Positions 6,101 to 13,672 of a DNA stretch of 36,983 nucleotides are shown piece by piece. The stretch comes from a virus. The stretch is taken from IMG/VR virus record IMGVR_UViG_3300047440_000111, positions 1 to 36,983 of that record; one strand, 5' to 3'. Made by a program: the position numbers and the translations under genes. Below the pieces are notes generated by a model. It searched no databases, was not told the origin of the DNA, and worked only from the letters and a program-made list of their open reading frames with translations. Position 1 is the stretch's first letter; every line of letters starts with the position of its first letter.

Positions 6101-6138
6101 AATAGAAGAGTCCATCAGCTAAATGAACTCTATCTATT
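6101..6138. repeat. Interrupted hairpin AATAGA...TCTATT
   Basis: AATAGA (6101-6106) pairs with TCTATT at the far end, and the interior AGT-x-CAT pairs with ATG-x-ACT around an unpaired CAGCTAA loop. Together with the inverted repeat at 5955-6043 it fills most of the 279-base gap between the genes ending at 6195 and starting at 5916. It has no U-run in the leftward direction, so a terminator role is unproven. Confidence 0.4.
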
Positions 6139-6194
6139 CTTCTCAAACAACACACAAATCAAACAATGCAGCCATTAAATGACCACAAATATCT

Positions 6195-6380
6195 TTATTC
6201 TTCCTCTACATAATCATCCATCTCATCAGGCTCACTACAAGCAACTATGTACATAAACATAACTGCTGCAGCCCCAATGATAAACATAATCCCAATAAAC
6301 TGTGATAGACTAAATAGATATGTACCTAATAGACTAAAAGCTATCATTAATAGTAGACCAATACTTATTTTCTTCCTCAT
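6195..6380 (-). CDS. Small two-pass membrane protein, 61 residues
   Basis: MRKKISIGLLLMIAFSLLGT opens a first hydrophobic helix (residues 7-24). A short SLSQF loop leads to a second helix (29-48, containing one Cys), then a very acidic tail (SEPDEMDDYVEEE). Positive N-terminus and acidic C-terminus fit a helical hairpin with both ends in the cytoplasm. It is isolated between two noncoding stretches. No family recognised; holin-like size and plan are noted but not enough for a call. Confidence 0.5.
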   Translation of the reverse strand: MRKKISIGLLLMIAFSLLGTYLFSLSQFIGIMFIIGAAAVMFMYIVACSEPDEMDDYVEEE

Positions 6381-6687
6381 AATGCTATAATATCTTTTTT
6401 GAACACTGTTTTTATACTCTTTTAATCCACGAGAATATAATGTAGTATGTATATCTCTACATTATTTTCTCACAAATCTTGACATAATCTAGTAAAAAGT
6501 TCATTTCTACTAGACAAAAAGTTCTATTTCATTCCTACATTTCATCATAAGCAAGAACATTCTTATAATAAAACACTGTTAATCTTCAATATTTACTCCT
6601 ATATATATATACTACATTTAGAAGCATATTTCCAACCTTTAATACTACTTAATCTTTTCAATTTCTTTTAAATTAGATTTATATATA
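6381..6687. other. Gene-free, repeat-rich stretch (candidate origin or control region)
   Basis: No frame longer than about 15 codons is seen here in the leftward direction. It holds a 15-bp inverted repeat with one mismatch (GAGAATATAATGTAG 6431-6445 with CTACATTATTTTCTC 6457-6471, loop 11). It also holds two direct repeats, CTAGTAAAAAGTTCATTTC (6489-6507) and CTAGACAAAAAGTTCTATTTC (6510-6530), and an AT-rich tract with an alternating TA run near 6600-6612. Such clustering of repeats and AT-rich DNA near the switch in gene direction is compatible with a replication origin, though no initiator sites are identifiable. Confidence 0.4.
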
Positions 6688-6706
6688 AAGGAGCAAGCTC
6701 CTCCTT
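6688..6706 (-). terminator. Possible terminator after the 135-residue gene
   Basis: AAGGAG (6688-6693) pairs with CTCCTT (6701-6706) around a 7-base loop, immediately past the stop of the 135-residue gene. In the leftward direction it is followed by TATATATAAAT, not a clean U-run, so this is a weak terminator or an mRNA 3' stabilising hairpin. Confidence 0.45.
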
Positions 6707-6708
6707 GA

Positions 6709-7116
6709 TTAAAGGAAAGAGCTTGCGCTTAGAATAGCATGAACAGAAGACTCATCAAGCTCAGCAGACTTAATTGCAGTCTCAAGCATTTGACGTTTCA
6801 TTACCTGTTTCTTGATCTCCAAAGAATAGTCAGCTAGTTCAGCTTTGATTAGTTCGTCCTCTGTTAGGAAGACGCTAGTAGCCTCAAGCCTAGGTGTAGG
6901 TGCCATTGGTACACCATTAGCGTCGAATGGTGTGATCATACGCTCACTAATCAATGCAAAGAATGGCTTGAATGTAGCATCGTTAGTGATGCCAATTGTA
7001 GCAACCAAAGCTTTGTTGATAAAGATTTGTTCTTTCTGAGCATTGTAAGCAGTGAAGTTTCCTTTGTTACCAGCTGATTTGGCAAAGTTTCCTTGGATAA
7101 TAGATGTTGATTTCAT
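6709..7116 (-). CDS. Conserved-looking phage protein, 135 residues, first gene of the leftward arm
   Basis: MKSTSIIQGNFAKSAGNKGN leads a Gly/Asn-rich N-terminus. A beta-rich segment follows (IFINKALVATIGITNDATFKPFF, then ERMITPFDANGVP), and a helical C-terminal half (EIKKQVMKRQMLETAIKSAELDESSV). Codons are richer in G and C than in the other leftward genes, suggesting high expression. It lies next to the divergent hub, with a structured element 33 bases upstream of its start. The beta part might be a small OB-like nucleic-acid-binding fold, a role common for early, abundant phage proteins, but I cannot confirm this and do not recognise the family. Confidence 0.65.
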   Translation of the reverse strand: MKSTSIIQGNFAKSAGNKGNFTAYNAQKEQIFINKALVATIGITNDATFKPFFALISERMITPFDANGVPMAPTPRLEATSVFLTEDELIKAELADYSLEIKKQVMKRQMLETAIKSAELDESSVHAILSASSFL

Positions 7117-7148
7117 AGTATTAAAAGTTTAAGTTGTTAATTGGTTAA

Positions 7149-7212
7149 GTACGGAGACTACCCCCACACCGCAAACTCTACCACGGGTTTCCAGGTGGAG
7201 TAGACTCTGTAC
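7149..7212 (-). ncRNA. Structured RNA element, likely 5' leader of the 135-residue gene
   Basis: In an otherwise A/T-only gap, this 64-base GC-richer block folds well. GTACGGAG (7149-7156) pairs with CTCTGTAC (7205-7212), allowing one G-T, and CTAC (7158-7161) pairs with GTAG (7200-7203). TCTACC (7177-7182) pairs with GGTGGA (7194-7199). The internal loop CCCC (7162-7165) could pair with the hairpin-loop GGG (7185-7187) as a pseudoknot. Its strand is uncertain; minus is listed because it would lie in the leader of the leftward gene. It does not fit a tRNA, hammerhead or any riboswitch I know. Confidence 0.5.
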
Positions 7213-7236
7213 CCATTCACATAAACCAAAAAAAAT

Positions 7237-7258
7237 TTATAAAAAAAAATTTTTATAA
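7237..7258. repeat. A/T-only hairpin in the divergent hub
   Basis: TTATAAAAA (7237-7245) and TTTTTATAA (7250-7258) form a perfect 9-bp inverted repeat with an AAAA loop. It separates the structured element from the rightward promoter-like box. It could be an easily melted site, a bidirectional weak terminator or an upstream promoter element. Confidence 0.45.
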
Positions 7259-7274
7259 TCAGCCTAGTTATTCC

Positions 7275-7282
7275 TACCTTTG
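7275..7282 (+). promoter_or_regulatory. Candidate Bacteroidota-type promoter -7 box for the rightward arm
   Basis: TACCTTTG matches the Bacteroidota -7 consensus TAnnTTTG and lies 17 bases before the first rightward ATG. No clear -33 TTG is present at the usual spacing; only an A/T tract is there. The position at the start of the whole rightward gene block is the main support. Confidence 0.4.
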
Positions 7283-7299
7283 TTCTAATCAATTACATT

Positions 7300-7731
7300 A
7301 TGGAAACAACAACATTTCAGAAGCTCGCTAAAAGCAATGATGATTCCCTTCGCTTAGCACAAAAGTACTATGCCCTGATTTCTGCCCTCAACGAACTTTC
7401 TCTTACTGAAAGAGAGGTGCAGCTTATAGCATATACAGCAGTGAAGGGATCCATCTCTTTCGCGAGAGTGAGAGAGGACTTTTGTACAACGTATAATAGT
7501 TCATTTCCCACCATTAACAACATGGTTTCCAAGCTGAAGAAGTCATTCATACTTGTTAAGCAAGGAAAGCAGATTGTGGTGAACCCACGCATTGCTCTTG
7601 ATTTCTCCAAACCCCTTGTATTACAAATAACGCTAACGATTAACGATAACATATCAAATGGAGAAACCAATCAGCATGCCTCTAAAAGAGTTCTTGGTAA
7701 AGAAGTTGAGTCTGAAGTTGAACGTGTCTGA
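7300..7731 (+). CDS. Helix-turn-helix-like regulatory protein, 143 residues
   Basis: This is the first gene of the rightward arm. Residues about 30-100 read as a winged-helix-like fold: ALNELSLTEREVQLIAYTAV, then FCTTYNSSFPTINNMVSKLK, in which the second helix of a helix-turn-helix would be SFPTINNMVSKLKKS. A wing-like strand pair follows (SFILVKQGKQIVVNPRIALDF). The C-terminal 40 residues are polar and probably flexible. Its place directly after the divergent promoter region and upstream of the packaging genes suits a late-gene regulator or a small DNA-binding accessory protein. Similar short proteins precede the structural block in crAss-like phages. The 3' end overlaps the next gene by about 56 bases. 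Fold assignment is inference. Confidence 0.6.
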   Translation: METTTFQKLAKSNDDSLRLAQKYYALISALNELSLTEREVQLIAYTAVKGSISFARVREDFCTTYNSSFPTINNMVSKLKKSFILVKQGKQIVVNPRIALDFSKPLVLQITLTINDNISNGETNQHASKRVLGKEVESEVERV

Positions 7732-8050
7732 GAGAATAATTGAAACAGTTATATCTCACCAGTTTAGCTCAGCCTTTCAGGCCACTTCACACCACAATGA
7801 AATAGAGCTATCTGGCTTTGGTAAGTTTATCTTTAGCCAGGTTAAAGCTCGAAAGCAAATGAAGAAATACACAGAGCAACTTGCAGCATATGAAGTTCTC
7901 CTCAAGGACCCTCTCAGTACACCTGAGAAAATTAGGAATACCCTTCTTAGGATAAGAACAACAAACAAAAACATTGAGCACTTAAAACCAAAGCTTAAAG
8001 ATGAAACTATCCGAGATTTACCAAGGTTGGAAGAATCACCTAGCCCCTGA
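7676..8050 (+). CDS. HU/IHF-family DNA-binding protein, 124 residues
   Basis: Residues 1-60 follow the HU/IHF plan: a two-helix N-terminus (MPLKEFLVKKLSLKLNVSER, then IIETVISHQFSSAF), then NEIELSGFGKFIFSQVKARK. This matches the family's V-x-L-x-GFGTF-x-V-x-x-R element (GFGKF at 47-51). The usual DNA-intercalating arm is replaced by a helical C-terminal extension (residues 64-124) with a Lys/Glu-rich coiled-coil character. An ATG 18 bases upstream (7658) is possible, but the chosen start fits the family N-terminus. IHF-like subunits next to the terminase are a hallmark of crAss-like phages. The protein may bend DNA during packaging or replication. It overlaps both neighbours by about 50 bases. 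Confidence 0.7.
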   Translation: MPLKEFLVKKLSLKLNVSERIIETVISHQFSSAFQATSHHNEIELSGFGKFIFSQVKARKQMKKYTEQLAAYEVLLKDPLSTPEKIRNTLLRIRTTNKNIEHLKPKLKDETIRDLPRLEESPSP

Positions 8051-8297
8051 GACTTACCTCCAGGACACGATCAGCACAACTGCTAAGGAGCGCTTGGCCA
8101 TTTGTCAAGCCTGTCCTTTTAATTCACATATTGCAGGGCCAGTTAATTCTCTGAGGTTTGATTTCCATTGCACTAAATGTGGGTGTACATTGGTGGCCAA
8201 GACTAAATGTCTTTCATGTGCTTGTCCTATTAATAAATGGGAAGCAGTAGTAACTCCTGAAGAGGAACAAAAGATAGAGAAAAATGAAAGACTTTAA
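8001..8297 (+). CDS. Zinc-ribbon-type phage protein, 98 residues
   Basis: Seven Cys in paired motifs define the fold: CQACP near residue 35, FHCTKCGC near 55-60, then KTKCLSCACPINKW near 68-80. This C-x-x-CP ... C-x-x-CGC-x-L-x-x-K ... CP-x-x-KW pattern is common in small zinc-binding proteins of many tailed phages. The N-terminal 30 residues are helical (EIYQGWKNHLAPETYL) and the C-terminus is acidic (TPEEEQKIEKNERL). It overlaps the HU/IHF gene by 50 bases and the next gene by 14. Zinc binding is well supported; function is unknown and may involve DNA or RNA contact. Confidence 0.65.
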   Translation: MKLSEIYQGWKNHLAPETYLQDTISTTAKERLAICQACPFNSHIAGPVNSLRFDFHCTKCGCTLVAKTKCLSCACPINKWEAVVTPEEEQKIEKNERL

Positions 8298-8565
8298 AAT
8301 AGAAAAGATACCTTTGGAATCACTGTTGGATCTTCTTATAAAGTTGTATGAGAGTGGAGTTGATTATGTGGATTTGTCTGCTGATAACTCTGATCCACAT
8401 CAGGATAAGTTGGTTATCATTACTAAGGAAGGTTATATAAATCCTGAGTACTATGATGAGGAAGCTCTTGATGAATATGAAAAGTTTGATGAAGAGCCTA
8501 AGAGATTGGGTCCTATTATTGAAACAAGGAAATTGTCTGATGATGATATAGAAAAACTGCTATGA
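8284..8565 (+). CDS. Acidic hypothetical protein, 93 residues
   Basis: This highly acidic protein begins MKDFKIEKIPLESLLDLLIK, then LYESGVDYVDLSADNSDPHQ, a strand pair (KLVIITKEGYINPEYY) and a Glu/Asp-rich tail ending KLSDDDIEKLL. It overlaps the upstream zinc-ribbon gene by 14 bases and the next gene by 4 (ATGA). The negative charge could mimic DNA or bind a basic partner such as the HU/IHF-like protein, but that is speculation. Family not recognised. Confidence 0.55.
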   Translation: MKDFKIEKIPLESLLDLLIKLYESGVDYVDLSADNSDPHQDKLVIITKEGYINPEYYDEEALDEYEKFDEEPKRLGPIIETRKLSDDDIEKLL

Positions 8566-8753
8566 ACAATCCCACCAAATATGAGGTTATGGCTTCCATC
8601 GATGCTAGGAGACTAGAGATTGAGAACATAGCCAACACTATTAGGGAACTAGAACATAAAATACATAAACTTAACCAGCATAAACAAGAGCTAAGGAACT
8701 TAAACTCTCTAGATATTGTTTTGCTAAGAGAACTAGAAGATGGCACTGACTAA
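8562..8753 (+). CDS. Short coiled-coil protein, 63 residues
   Basis: Nearly the whole protein is a single predicted coiled coil: residues 10-50 (SIDARRLEIENIANTIRELE, HKIHKLNQHKQELRNL) keep Leu/Ile at heptad positions. Its start overlaps the upstream stop by 4 bases and its end overlaps the next start by 14. Small coiled-coil proteins upstream of terminase are often packaging accessories, but there is no direct evidence for this one. Confidence 0.55.
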   Translation: MNNPTKYEVMASIDARRLEIENIANTIRELEHKIHKLNQHKQELRNLNSLDIVLLRELEDGTD

Positions 8754-9048
8754 AACTACATACATAAACACTGAGCTCAAATGGGCAGAGGAACAACTAC
8801 ATACGTGGAAAGCTTATATTGATAATCATCCTCTTGACCAAATGAAGGATAGAATAGAATGGAAACCTACTTCTAAAGGTGGTGCCATTCCAATGGTTAT
8901 CGCCTCTATTGAGGCTCAAGGTAAGTTTGTCCAAGAAACCATGAAGAACTATTTGGCTCTTCTTGAAGTGGTTGAAAGACTACGCAACTTAGAGGAAGCG
9001 AAGAAGGTGGCCAGAGGTGCCTCGACAGTTCCACATAGAATGCAATAA
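8740..9048 (+). CDS. Helical protein immediately upstream of terminase; small-terminase candidate, 102 residues
   Basis: This mostly helical basic protein begins MALTKTTYINTELKWAEEQL and continues through HTWKAYIDNHPLDQMKDRIE. A short SKGGAIPMVIAS turn leads to a long amphipathic helix (VQETMKNYLALLEVVERLRN). It ends 2 bases before the large terminase start. Phage small terminases are short helical oligomers in exactly this position, with an N-terminal DNA-binding part and a central coiled coil. No helix-turn-helix is clear here, and crAss-like phages have no agreed small terminase, so this is a positional candidate only. Confidence 0.55.
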   Translation: MALTKTTYINTELKWAEEQLHTWKAYIDNHPLDQMKDRIEWKPTSKGGAIPMVIASIEAQGKFVQETMKNYLALLEVVERLRNLEEAKKVARGASTVPHRMQ

Positions 9049-9050
9049 AT

Positions 9051-11084
9051 ATGGAAATAAAGTCCACAGAGTTCTTTAAGAACATAAAGAAATTACCCCC
9101 ACCAGGATCAGAAGAGTTTCGACAGTTAATCAAGTGGGAGGAAGAAAAAATTAAAGGAGGAGTCACCATAAATGGAGTTTTCATTTCTGGGTGGCTCTAT
9201 TGGCATACAAACCATTGGTGGATTAGGATTGATGAGCAGGATGAATATGGAAATGACATTCGTGTAACCAAACTTCCAGAGCTTAGAGACAATGAATGGA
9301 TAAGAGCTGAAATCCTGGAGGCCTGTAAAAAGGAGAAGGAAGGATATCTGGAAGTAGGCGCACGACAAGGAGGAAAGTCAGAGATGGAAGCATCCTACTT
9401 TGGGATGAATGCCACGCTCTTTGAAAACACTCAGAATGTAATTGTGTGTGGTAACGACTATGATTTGTCTCTCCTCAAGGATAAGGTTGACTTTGGGATG
9501 AAAAACTTGTGGAAAGGTATTGCCATTCCAAGGTTGGACAAGACCTGGAGGTCGAATCAAATCCGCTTAGGTTATAAGAAACCAGATGGTGAAGATGCCA
9601 TATGGAGTTATATTGTAATCCGTAATGCTAAGGATGGTAATGTAACAGAGGTTGCAGCAGGTACCACAGCCAAGTCATTTATTATGGATGAGGTTGGTAA
9701 GTATCCATTCTCTTCTACATTCAAAGCAGCTGAACCTGCCTTCAAGGGAAGGAATGGTTGGAGAGCAGTACCAATACTAGTTGGTACTGGTGGGTCTTTT
9801 GATAAAGGCCAAGATGCTGAGAATTTCTTTTACAATCCAAGAGCAAATAATTTCCATGTTTGTGTCGATCCAGATACAGGTAAAGAAACAGGACTATTCC
9901 TATCTGGTTTATATAGACAAGATTGTAAAATTATAACCACCCTTGGGGAGTGGTTACAAAAAGAAAGAGGCATAACATTACCAAAGAACAGCGACTTATT
10001 CAAAATGGAAATGCACGTAGCAGATAAAGAACTTGCACGTATAACTATTGAGAAAGAAAGAGTAGCTGCTAAGCTAAATCCAGATAGAACTATTTACTTA
10101 AAACAAATAATGTACTATCCTCTTATAGTAGAGGAATGCTTCTTATCTTCTGGGGAAAATATATTTGATATTGAAGGAGCTAAGCGCCAAAAGACTAGAC
10201 TACAGGAAGCAGATCATTCAGGCACACCAGTTATATTATATGAGGAGGGTGATGGTGTAGTTAAGCATGAGTTCACAGATAAGGAACCTATAACAAACTT
10301 CCCTACCAAGAAGGAGGATAACAAAGATGCACCAATAATTATATATGAATTTCCTGTGGAGAATCCACCATATGGATTATATGTAGCTGGGGTCGATCCA
10401 TATAGACAGGGTAAAGCTGCCTATTCAAGTTCATTAGGAAGTGTTTATATTTATAAGCGTATGCACTCTATATCAGGAGAGCGCTATCAGGATATGTTTG
10501 TGGCCAGTTATTGTGCCAGACCAGACAGGAAAGAAGTTTGGGAAGAACAAGCCAGATTACTTATTAAGTTCTACAATGCTAGAACCTTATGTGAAAATGA
10601 TGAAATTTCTTTCATAGATTACATGATATCCAAAGGTGATGCAAGATACCTAGAGCGCCAGCCTATTTGGCTTCAGGAGATTGTGCCAAACACCACAGTT
10701 AAAAGAGATTATGGAATACATCGATCAGCTGAGAAAATTAGATTATTTTTGCATGGATGTTTAAAGAAATATACAGAAGAAGTATTGGTGAGAGAAAGTC
10801 TTATTGAAGGAGAAAAACTTCCAGAGCTTAAAGGAATGACAAAGATATTTGATCCTTTACTTCTGGATGAAATGATAGCTTATAACGATGAAGGTAACTT
10901 CGATAGAATAATAGCAGCTGAGCTGGCCATAGCTTTAGCTATGAAACTGGATCCTATCATGGGATCTATTGGTAGTGAAGGTGATGTTAGGGTAAGAGCT
11001 TTATATTCTAAGGATAGACCAAAGAAAGGATTGTTTTCCCCTACAAGAAATATGTTTGTAAACAATAACAAATTATTTAGATAA
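9051..11084 (+). CDS. terL: Terminase large subunit, 677 residues
   Basis: This is the packaging motor and nuclease. The ATPase half has a Walker A-like loop GARQGGKS at residues 103-110, and a Walker B strand FIMDE at 210-214 with the catalytic Glu last. The motor-coupling motif is probably in the PILVGTGGSFDKG stretch (241-253). The nuclease half shows the RNase-H-like strand YVAGVDP with its first catalytic Asp at 449, further acidic residues in CENDE (514-518), and FDPLLLDEM near the C-terminus. Length is usual for crAss-like terminases. The N-terminal GWLYWHTNHWW element is typical of terminases from Bacteroidota phages. It starts 2 bases after the upstream gene and is followed 2 bases later by the portal. 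No intein or frameshift is seen. Confidence 0.93.
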   Translation: MEIKSTEFFKNIKKLPPPGSEEFRQLIKWEEEKIKGGVTINGVFISGWLYWHTNHWWIRIDEQDEYGNDIRVTKLPELRDNEWIRAEILEACKKEKEGYLEVGARQGGKSEMEASYFGMNATLFENTQNVIVCGNDYDLSLLKDKVDFGMKNLWKGIAIPRLDKTWRSNQIRLGYKKPDGEDAIWSYIVIRNAKDGNVTEVAAGTTAKSFIMDEVGKYPFSSTFKAAEPAFKGRNGWRAVPILVGTGGSFDKGQDAENFFYNPRANNFHVCVDPDTGKETGLFLSGLYRQDCKIITTLGEWLQKERGITLPKNSDLFKMEMHVADKELARITIEKERVAAKLNPDRTIYLKQIMYYPLIVEECFLSSGENIFDIEGAKRQKTRLQEADHSGTPVILYEEGDGVVKHEFTDKEPITNFPTKKEDNKDAPIIIYEFPVENPPYGLYVAGVDPYRQGKAAYSSSLGSVYIYKRMHSISGERYQDMFVASYCARPDRKEVWEEQARLLIKFYNARTLCENDEISFIDYMISKGDARYLERQPIWLQEIVPNTTVKRDYGIHRSAEKIRLFLHGCLKKYTEEVLVRESLIEGEKLPELKGMTKIFDPLLLDEMIAYNDEGNFDRIIAAELAIALAMKLDPIMGSIGSEGDVRVRALYSKDRPKKGLFSPTRNMFVNNNKLFR

Positions 11085-11086
11085 CC

Positions 11087-13672
11087 ATGTCAATAATTCG
11101 ATATACTAAAGATGCTACAATACGCTATGCGTACTTGAACATATTTCCTGATCAGTTCAAGACTACCAAGGAAAAAGAAGATGAGAGTTACATCAAAAAC
11201 ACTATGGATTATTTTGCCAACAAGGCCTATAGTGAATACACTAAGAACAGGGACACCTTTGTAGGGAACTATAATTTGATGAAAGGGATTCTTAATGCCA
11301 ATGACTTTTACCAAGAGCCTGATGTTAAGAGCTTTACAGATATCCTAGAACAAGATTTACAGTTACCTAAATATGTAAAACACTACTCCATTGTTACAAC
11401 TCCTGTCAATGAACTTGTAGGTGAGCTTACCAAAAGGCCAGATACCTACAGGATAAAAGCTTTCGATGATGAATCAAAATCTGAAGAGCTTAAATTTAAA
11501 ACTGGTATTCTTCAAGATTATATAATGCAGGAAGCCAAAGCAGGTATCCTGGAGAAAGCTGCTATGGAAGGGATAGAAGTTCCTGATGATGAATTACAGA
11601 AACTAACCTTAGAACAAGTACAAGATGAACTAATAGACTATACCTCTATGGCAGAGAAATGGGCTAACCATATTCTAACATGTGCCAAAGCAGAGTTTAA
11701 CCTAAAGGAAAAGTCTGAAGATGCTTTCAGAGATTTACTTATATCAAATCATGAATACTACCATATCTATGAGGATAACTCCAAAGTAGGATATAATATC
11801 CAAGTAGAAAACCCAAAGAACATATGGCAACTATCCACACCAGATGTAAAATGGAGTTCTGATCCATCAGGTAGAGCACATGGAGCTTATGCTGCAGGTA
11901 CTGTTCATGTAATGGAACTATCTGAAATCATAGAGTCTATACCAGATCTTACAAAAGAGGAGATAGACCACCTTAGATCCTCTCTCCAGGACTATGGTCT
12001 AATCAATGTGAGAGAGTCTAACTTAGGTAATCCTAATGCTGAACCAGGTATTAATAGTGTTATTTATGATACATATGATCCATTGGTTCTTCAGACTAGA
12101 ATGATGATTGAGTCTGAAATGAAGGAAAACAATGATGGCTTAAGAGACTTCCTAGGGCTTACCAATAATGTTTCCTCATTTGGATACAAGTATGTAGTAG
12201 TGAGAGCTTATTGGATAAGTAAAAAGAAAATTGGAAAACTTATATACTTAGATGAATTTGAACAAGTTCAATCTATGTTGGTTGATGAGAACTACAAATC
12301 AGGAACTCTTCCTTCACAATTATCTTTAGAATGGGGATGGATAAATGAGTGGTACCAAGGAATTAAGATTGGGCCAGACATCTATCACATGAAACCTTTC
12401 AAGATATTAGACTATTGTCCTATCATAGGACTAAATCATGAAATTAAAAATACAGACTCACAATCTTTGGTAGACTTAATGAAGCCTTTCCAAGTGATTT
12501 ATAATGTCTGTATGAATCAAATGTTTGAATTATTACAAAAAGAGGTTGGTAAAGTTCAACTTATGTCATTACGTCATGTACCTATTCCTAAAGATGGTGA
12601 TGCACAGGATGCTTTAGACATTTGGGAATTAGAAGCAAGAAAAAGAGGAGTTGTGTTTATTGATGATAGCCCAGAAAATCTTAAGTCACCATCATCATTT
12701 AATCAATTCACTGCACTTGATTTAACCAGAACTCAAGAAATGCAAACTAGATATAACATAGCTGTGCAAATCAAGAACGAGTGTTGGGAGTTAATAGGAA
12801 TGTCCAAACAACGTATGGGTAACGTTACAGCCTCTGAAAGCGCTACAGGTACTAATACTGCTGTACAACAATCATATACTCAAACAGAGCCCTTATTTGT
12901 AGCCCACGAATATACCTTAGGGCAATTATATCAAGCTATTGTAGATGCTTCACAATATATTGAAGCTTCTAAACCAGAAAGTACTATATCCTATGTTAAT
13001 AGTGAAGGTACTGCTTCATTCATCCAAGTTAATGGTACTGATATTAAATTTAGAGACTTAAAAGTGTTCCCAACAAATAGACCAGAAGATACTCAAATGT
13101 TCAATGACATTAGAGCCCTATCACAAGCTATCATTCAAAATGGTGGTAGTGTGTATGATATTGTGGAATTATATTCTAGTAAATCACAAAGACAACTTAA
13201 AAAAGTGTTCAAAGATCTTAGAGACAAACAAGATGCTATGCAACAACAAGCTGCTCAACAAAAACAACAAGAACTTGACCAAGCTAATCAAATTGCTCAA
13301 GCAGGTCTTGAACAAGCTGCTCAATTGAAACAAGCTGAGATTGAAAATCAAAACCATGAAAATGCACTTGATAGAATCAATAAAAAAGAAGTTGCTGTTA
13401 TTAATGCTCTAGCTAGAAATGAAAATGCCACTGCTGATGAAGATAATTCTGGAGTGGCAGATGCTCTAGAAATAAGTAATATGGCTGCTGAAGAATCTCG
13501 TGCTAACAAAGATCATGAGGCAAAACTTCGAGATATTGAGTCTAAAGAACTTTTAGGATACAATAAACTATCAGTTGAAAGAGAAAAACTACAAGTTGAT
13601 AGAGAAAATCAGAAAAATGACTTAGACATAGCAAAAATTAATGCTAAAAATCGAAACACAGGTAAAAAATAA
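11087..13672 (+). CDS. Portal protein, 861 residues
   Basis: It follows the terminase directly. An N-terminal alpha/beta region includes YVKHYSIVTTPVNELVGELT, which resembles portal clip/wing segments of P22-like phages. A mixed central domain follows, and then a very long C-terminal Gln/Ala/Glu-rich helix (about residues 713-861: KQDAMQQQAAQQKQQ, then repeated heptads to the Lys-rich end). That helix would form the barrel extending into the capsid, as in P22 and in crAss-like portals, where portal proteins are also unusually long. The Gln-rich tail is encoded by CAA-rich DNA. The start at 11087 gives MSIIRYTKDATIRYAYLNIF and has minimal spacing to terL. A 131-base gap with a small hairpin follows. 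The dodecameric portal is the docking point for terminase and the ring proteins. Confidence 0.88.
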   Translation: MSIIRYTKDATIRYAYLNIFPDQFKTTKEKEDESYIKNTMDYFANKAYSEYTKNRDTFVGNYNLMKGILNANDFYQEPDVKSFTDILEQDLQLPKYVKHYSIVTTPVNELVGELTKRPDTYRIKAFDDESKSEELKFKTGILQDYIMQEAKAGILEKAAMEGIEVPDDELQKLTLEQVQDELIDYTSMAEKWANHILTCAKAEFNLKEKSEDAFRDLLISNHEYYHIYEDNSKVGYNIQVENPKNIWQLSTPDVKWSSDPSGRAHGAYAAGTVHVMELSEIIESIPDLTKEEIDHLRSSLQDYGLINVRESNLGNPNAEPGINSVIYDTYDPLVLQTRMMIESEMKENNDGLRDFLGLTNNVSSFGYKYVVVRAYWISKKKIGKLIYLDEFEQVQSMLVDENYKSGTLPSQLSLEWGWINEWYQGIKIGPDIYHMKPFKILDYCPIIGLNHEIKNTDSQSLVDLMKPFQVIYNVCMNQMFELLQKEVGKVQLMSLRHVPIPKDGDAQDALDIWELEARKRGVVFIDDSPENLKSPSSFNQFTALDLTRTQEMQTRYNIAVQIKNECWELIGMSKQRMGNVTASESATGTNTAVQQSYTQTEPLFVAHEYTLGQLYQAIVDASQYIEASKPESTISYVNSEGTASFIQVNGTDIKFRDLKVFPTNRPEDTQMFNDIRALSQAIIQNGGSVYDIVELYSSKSQRQLKKVFKDLRDKQDAMQQQAAQQKQQELDQANQIAQAGLEQAAQLKQAEIENQNHENALDRINKKEVAVINALARNENATADEDNSGVADALEISNMAAEESRANKDHEAKLRDIESKELLGYNKLSVEREKLQVDRENQKNDLDIAKINAKNRNTGKK

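Noticed and set aside
7149-7212. tRNA gene in the GC-rich hub element
   Set aside because: The outer stem of 8 pairs plus 4 and the single long arm do not give a cloverleaf, and no T-loop or CCA-like end is present on either strand.
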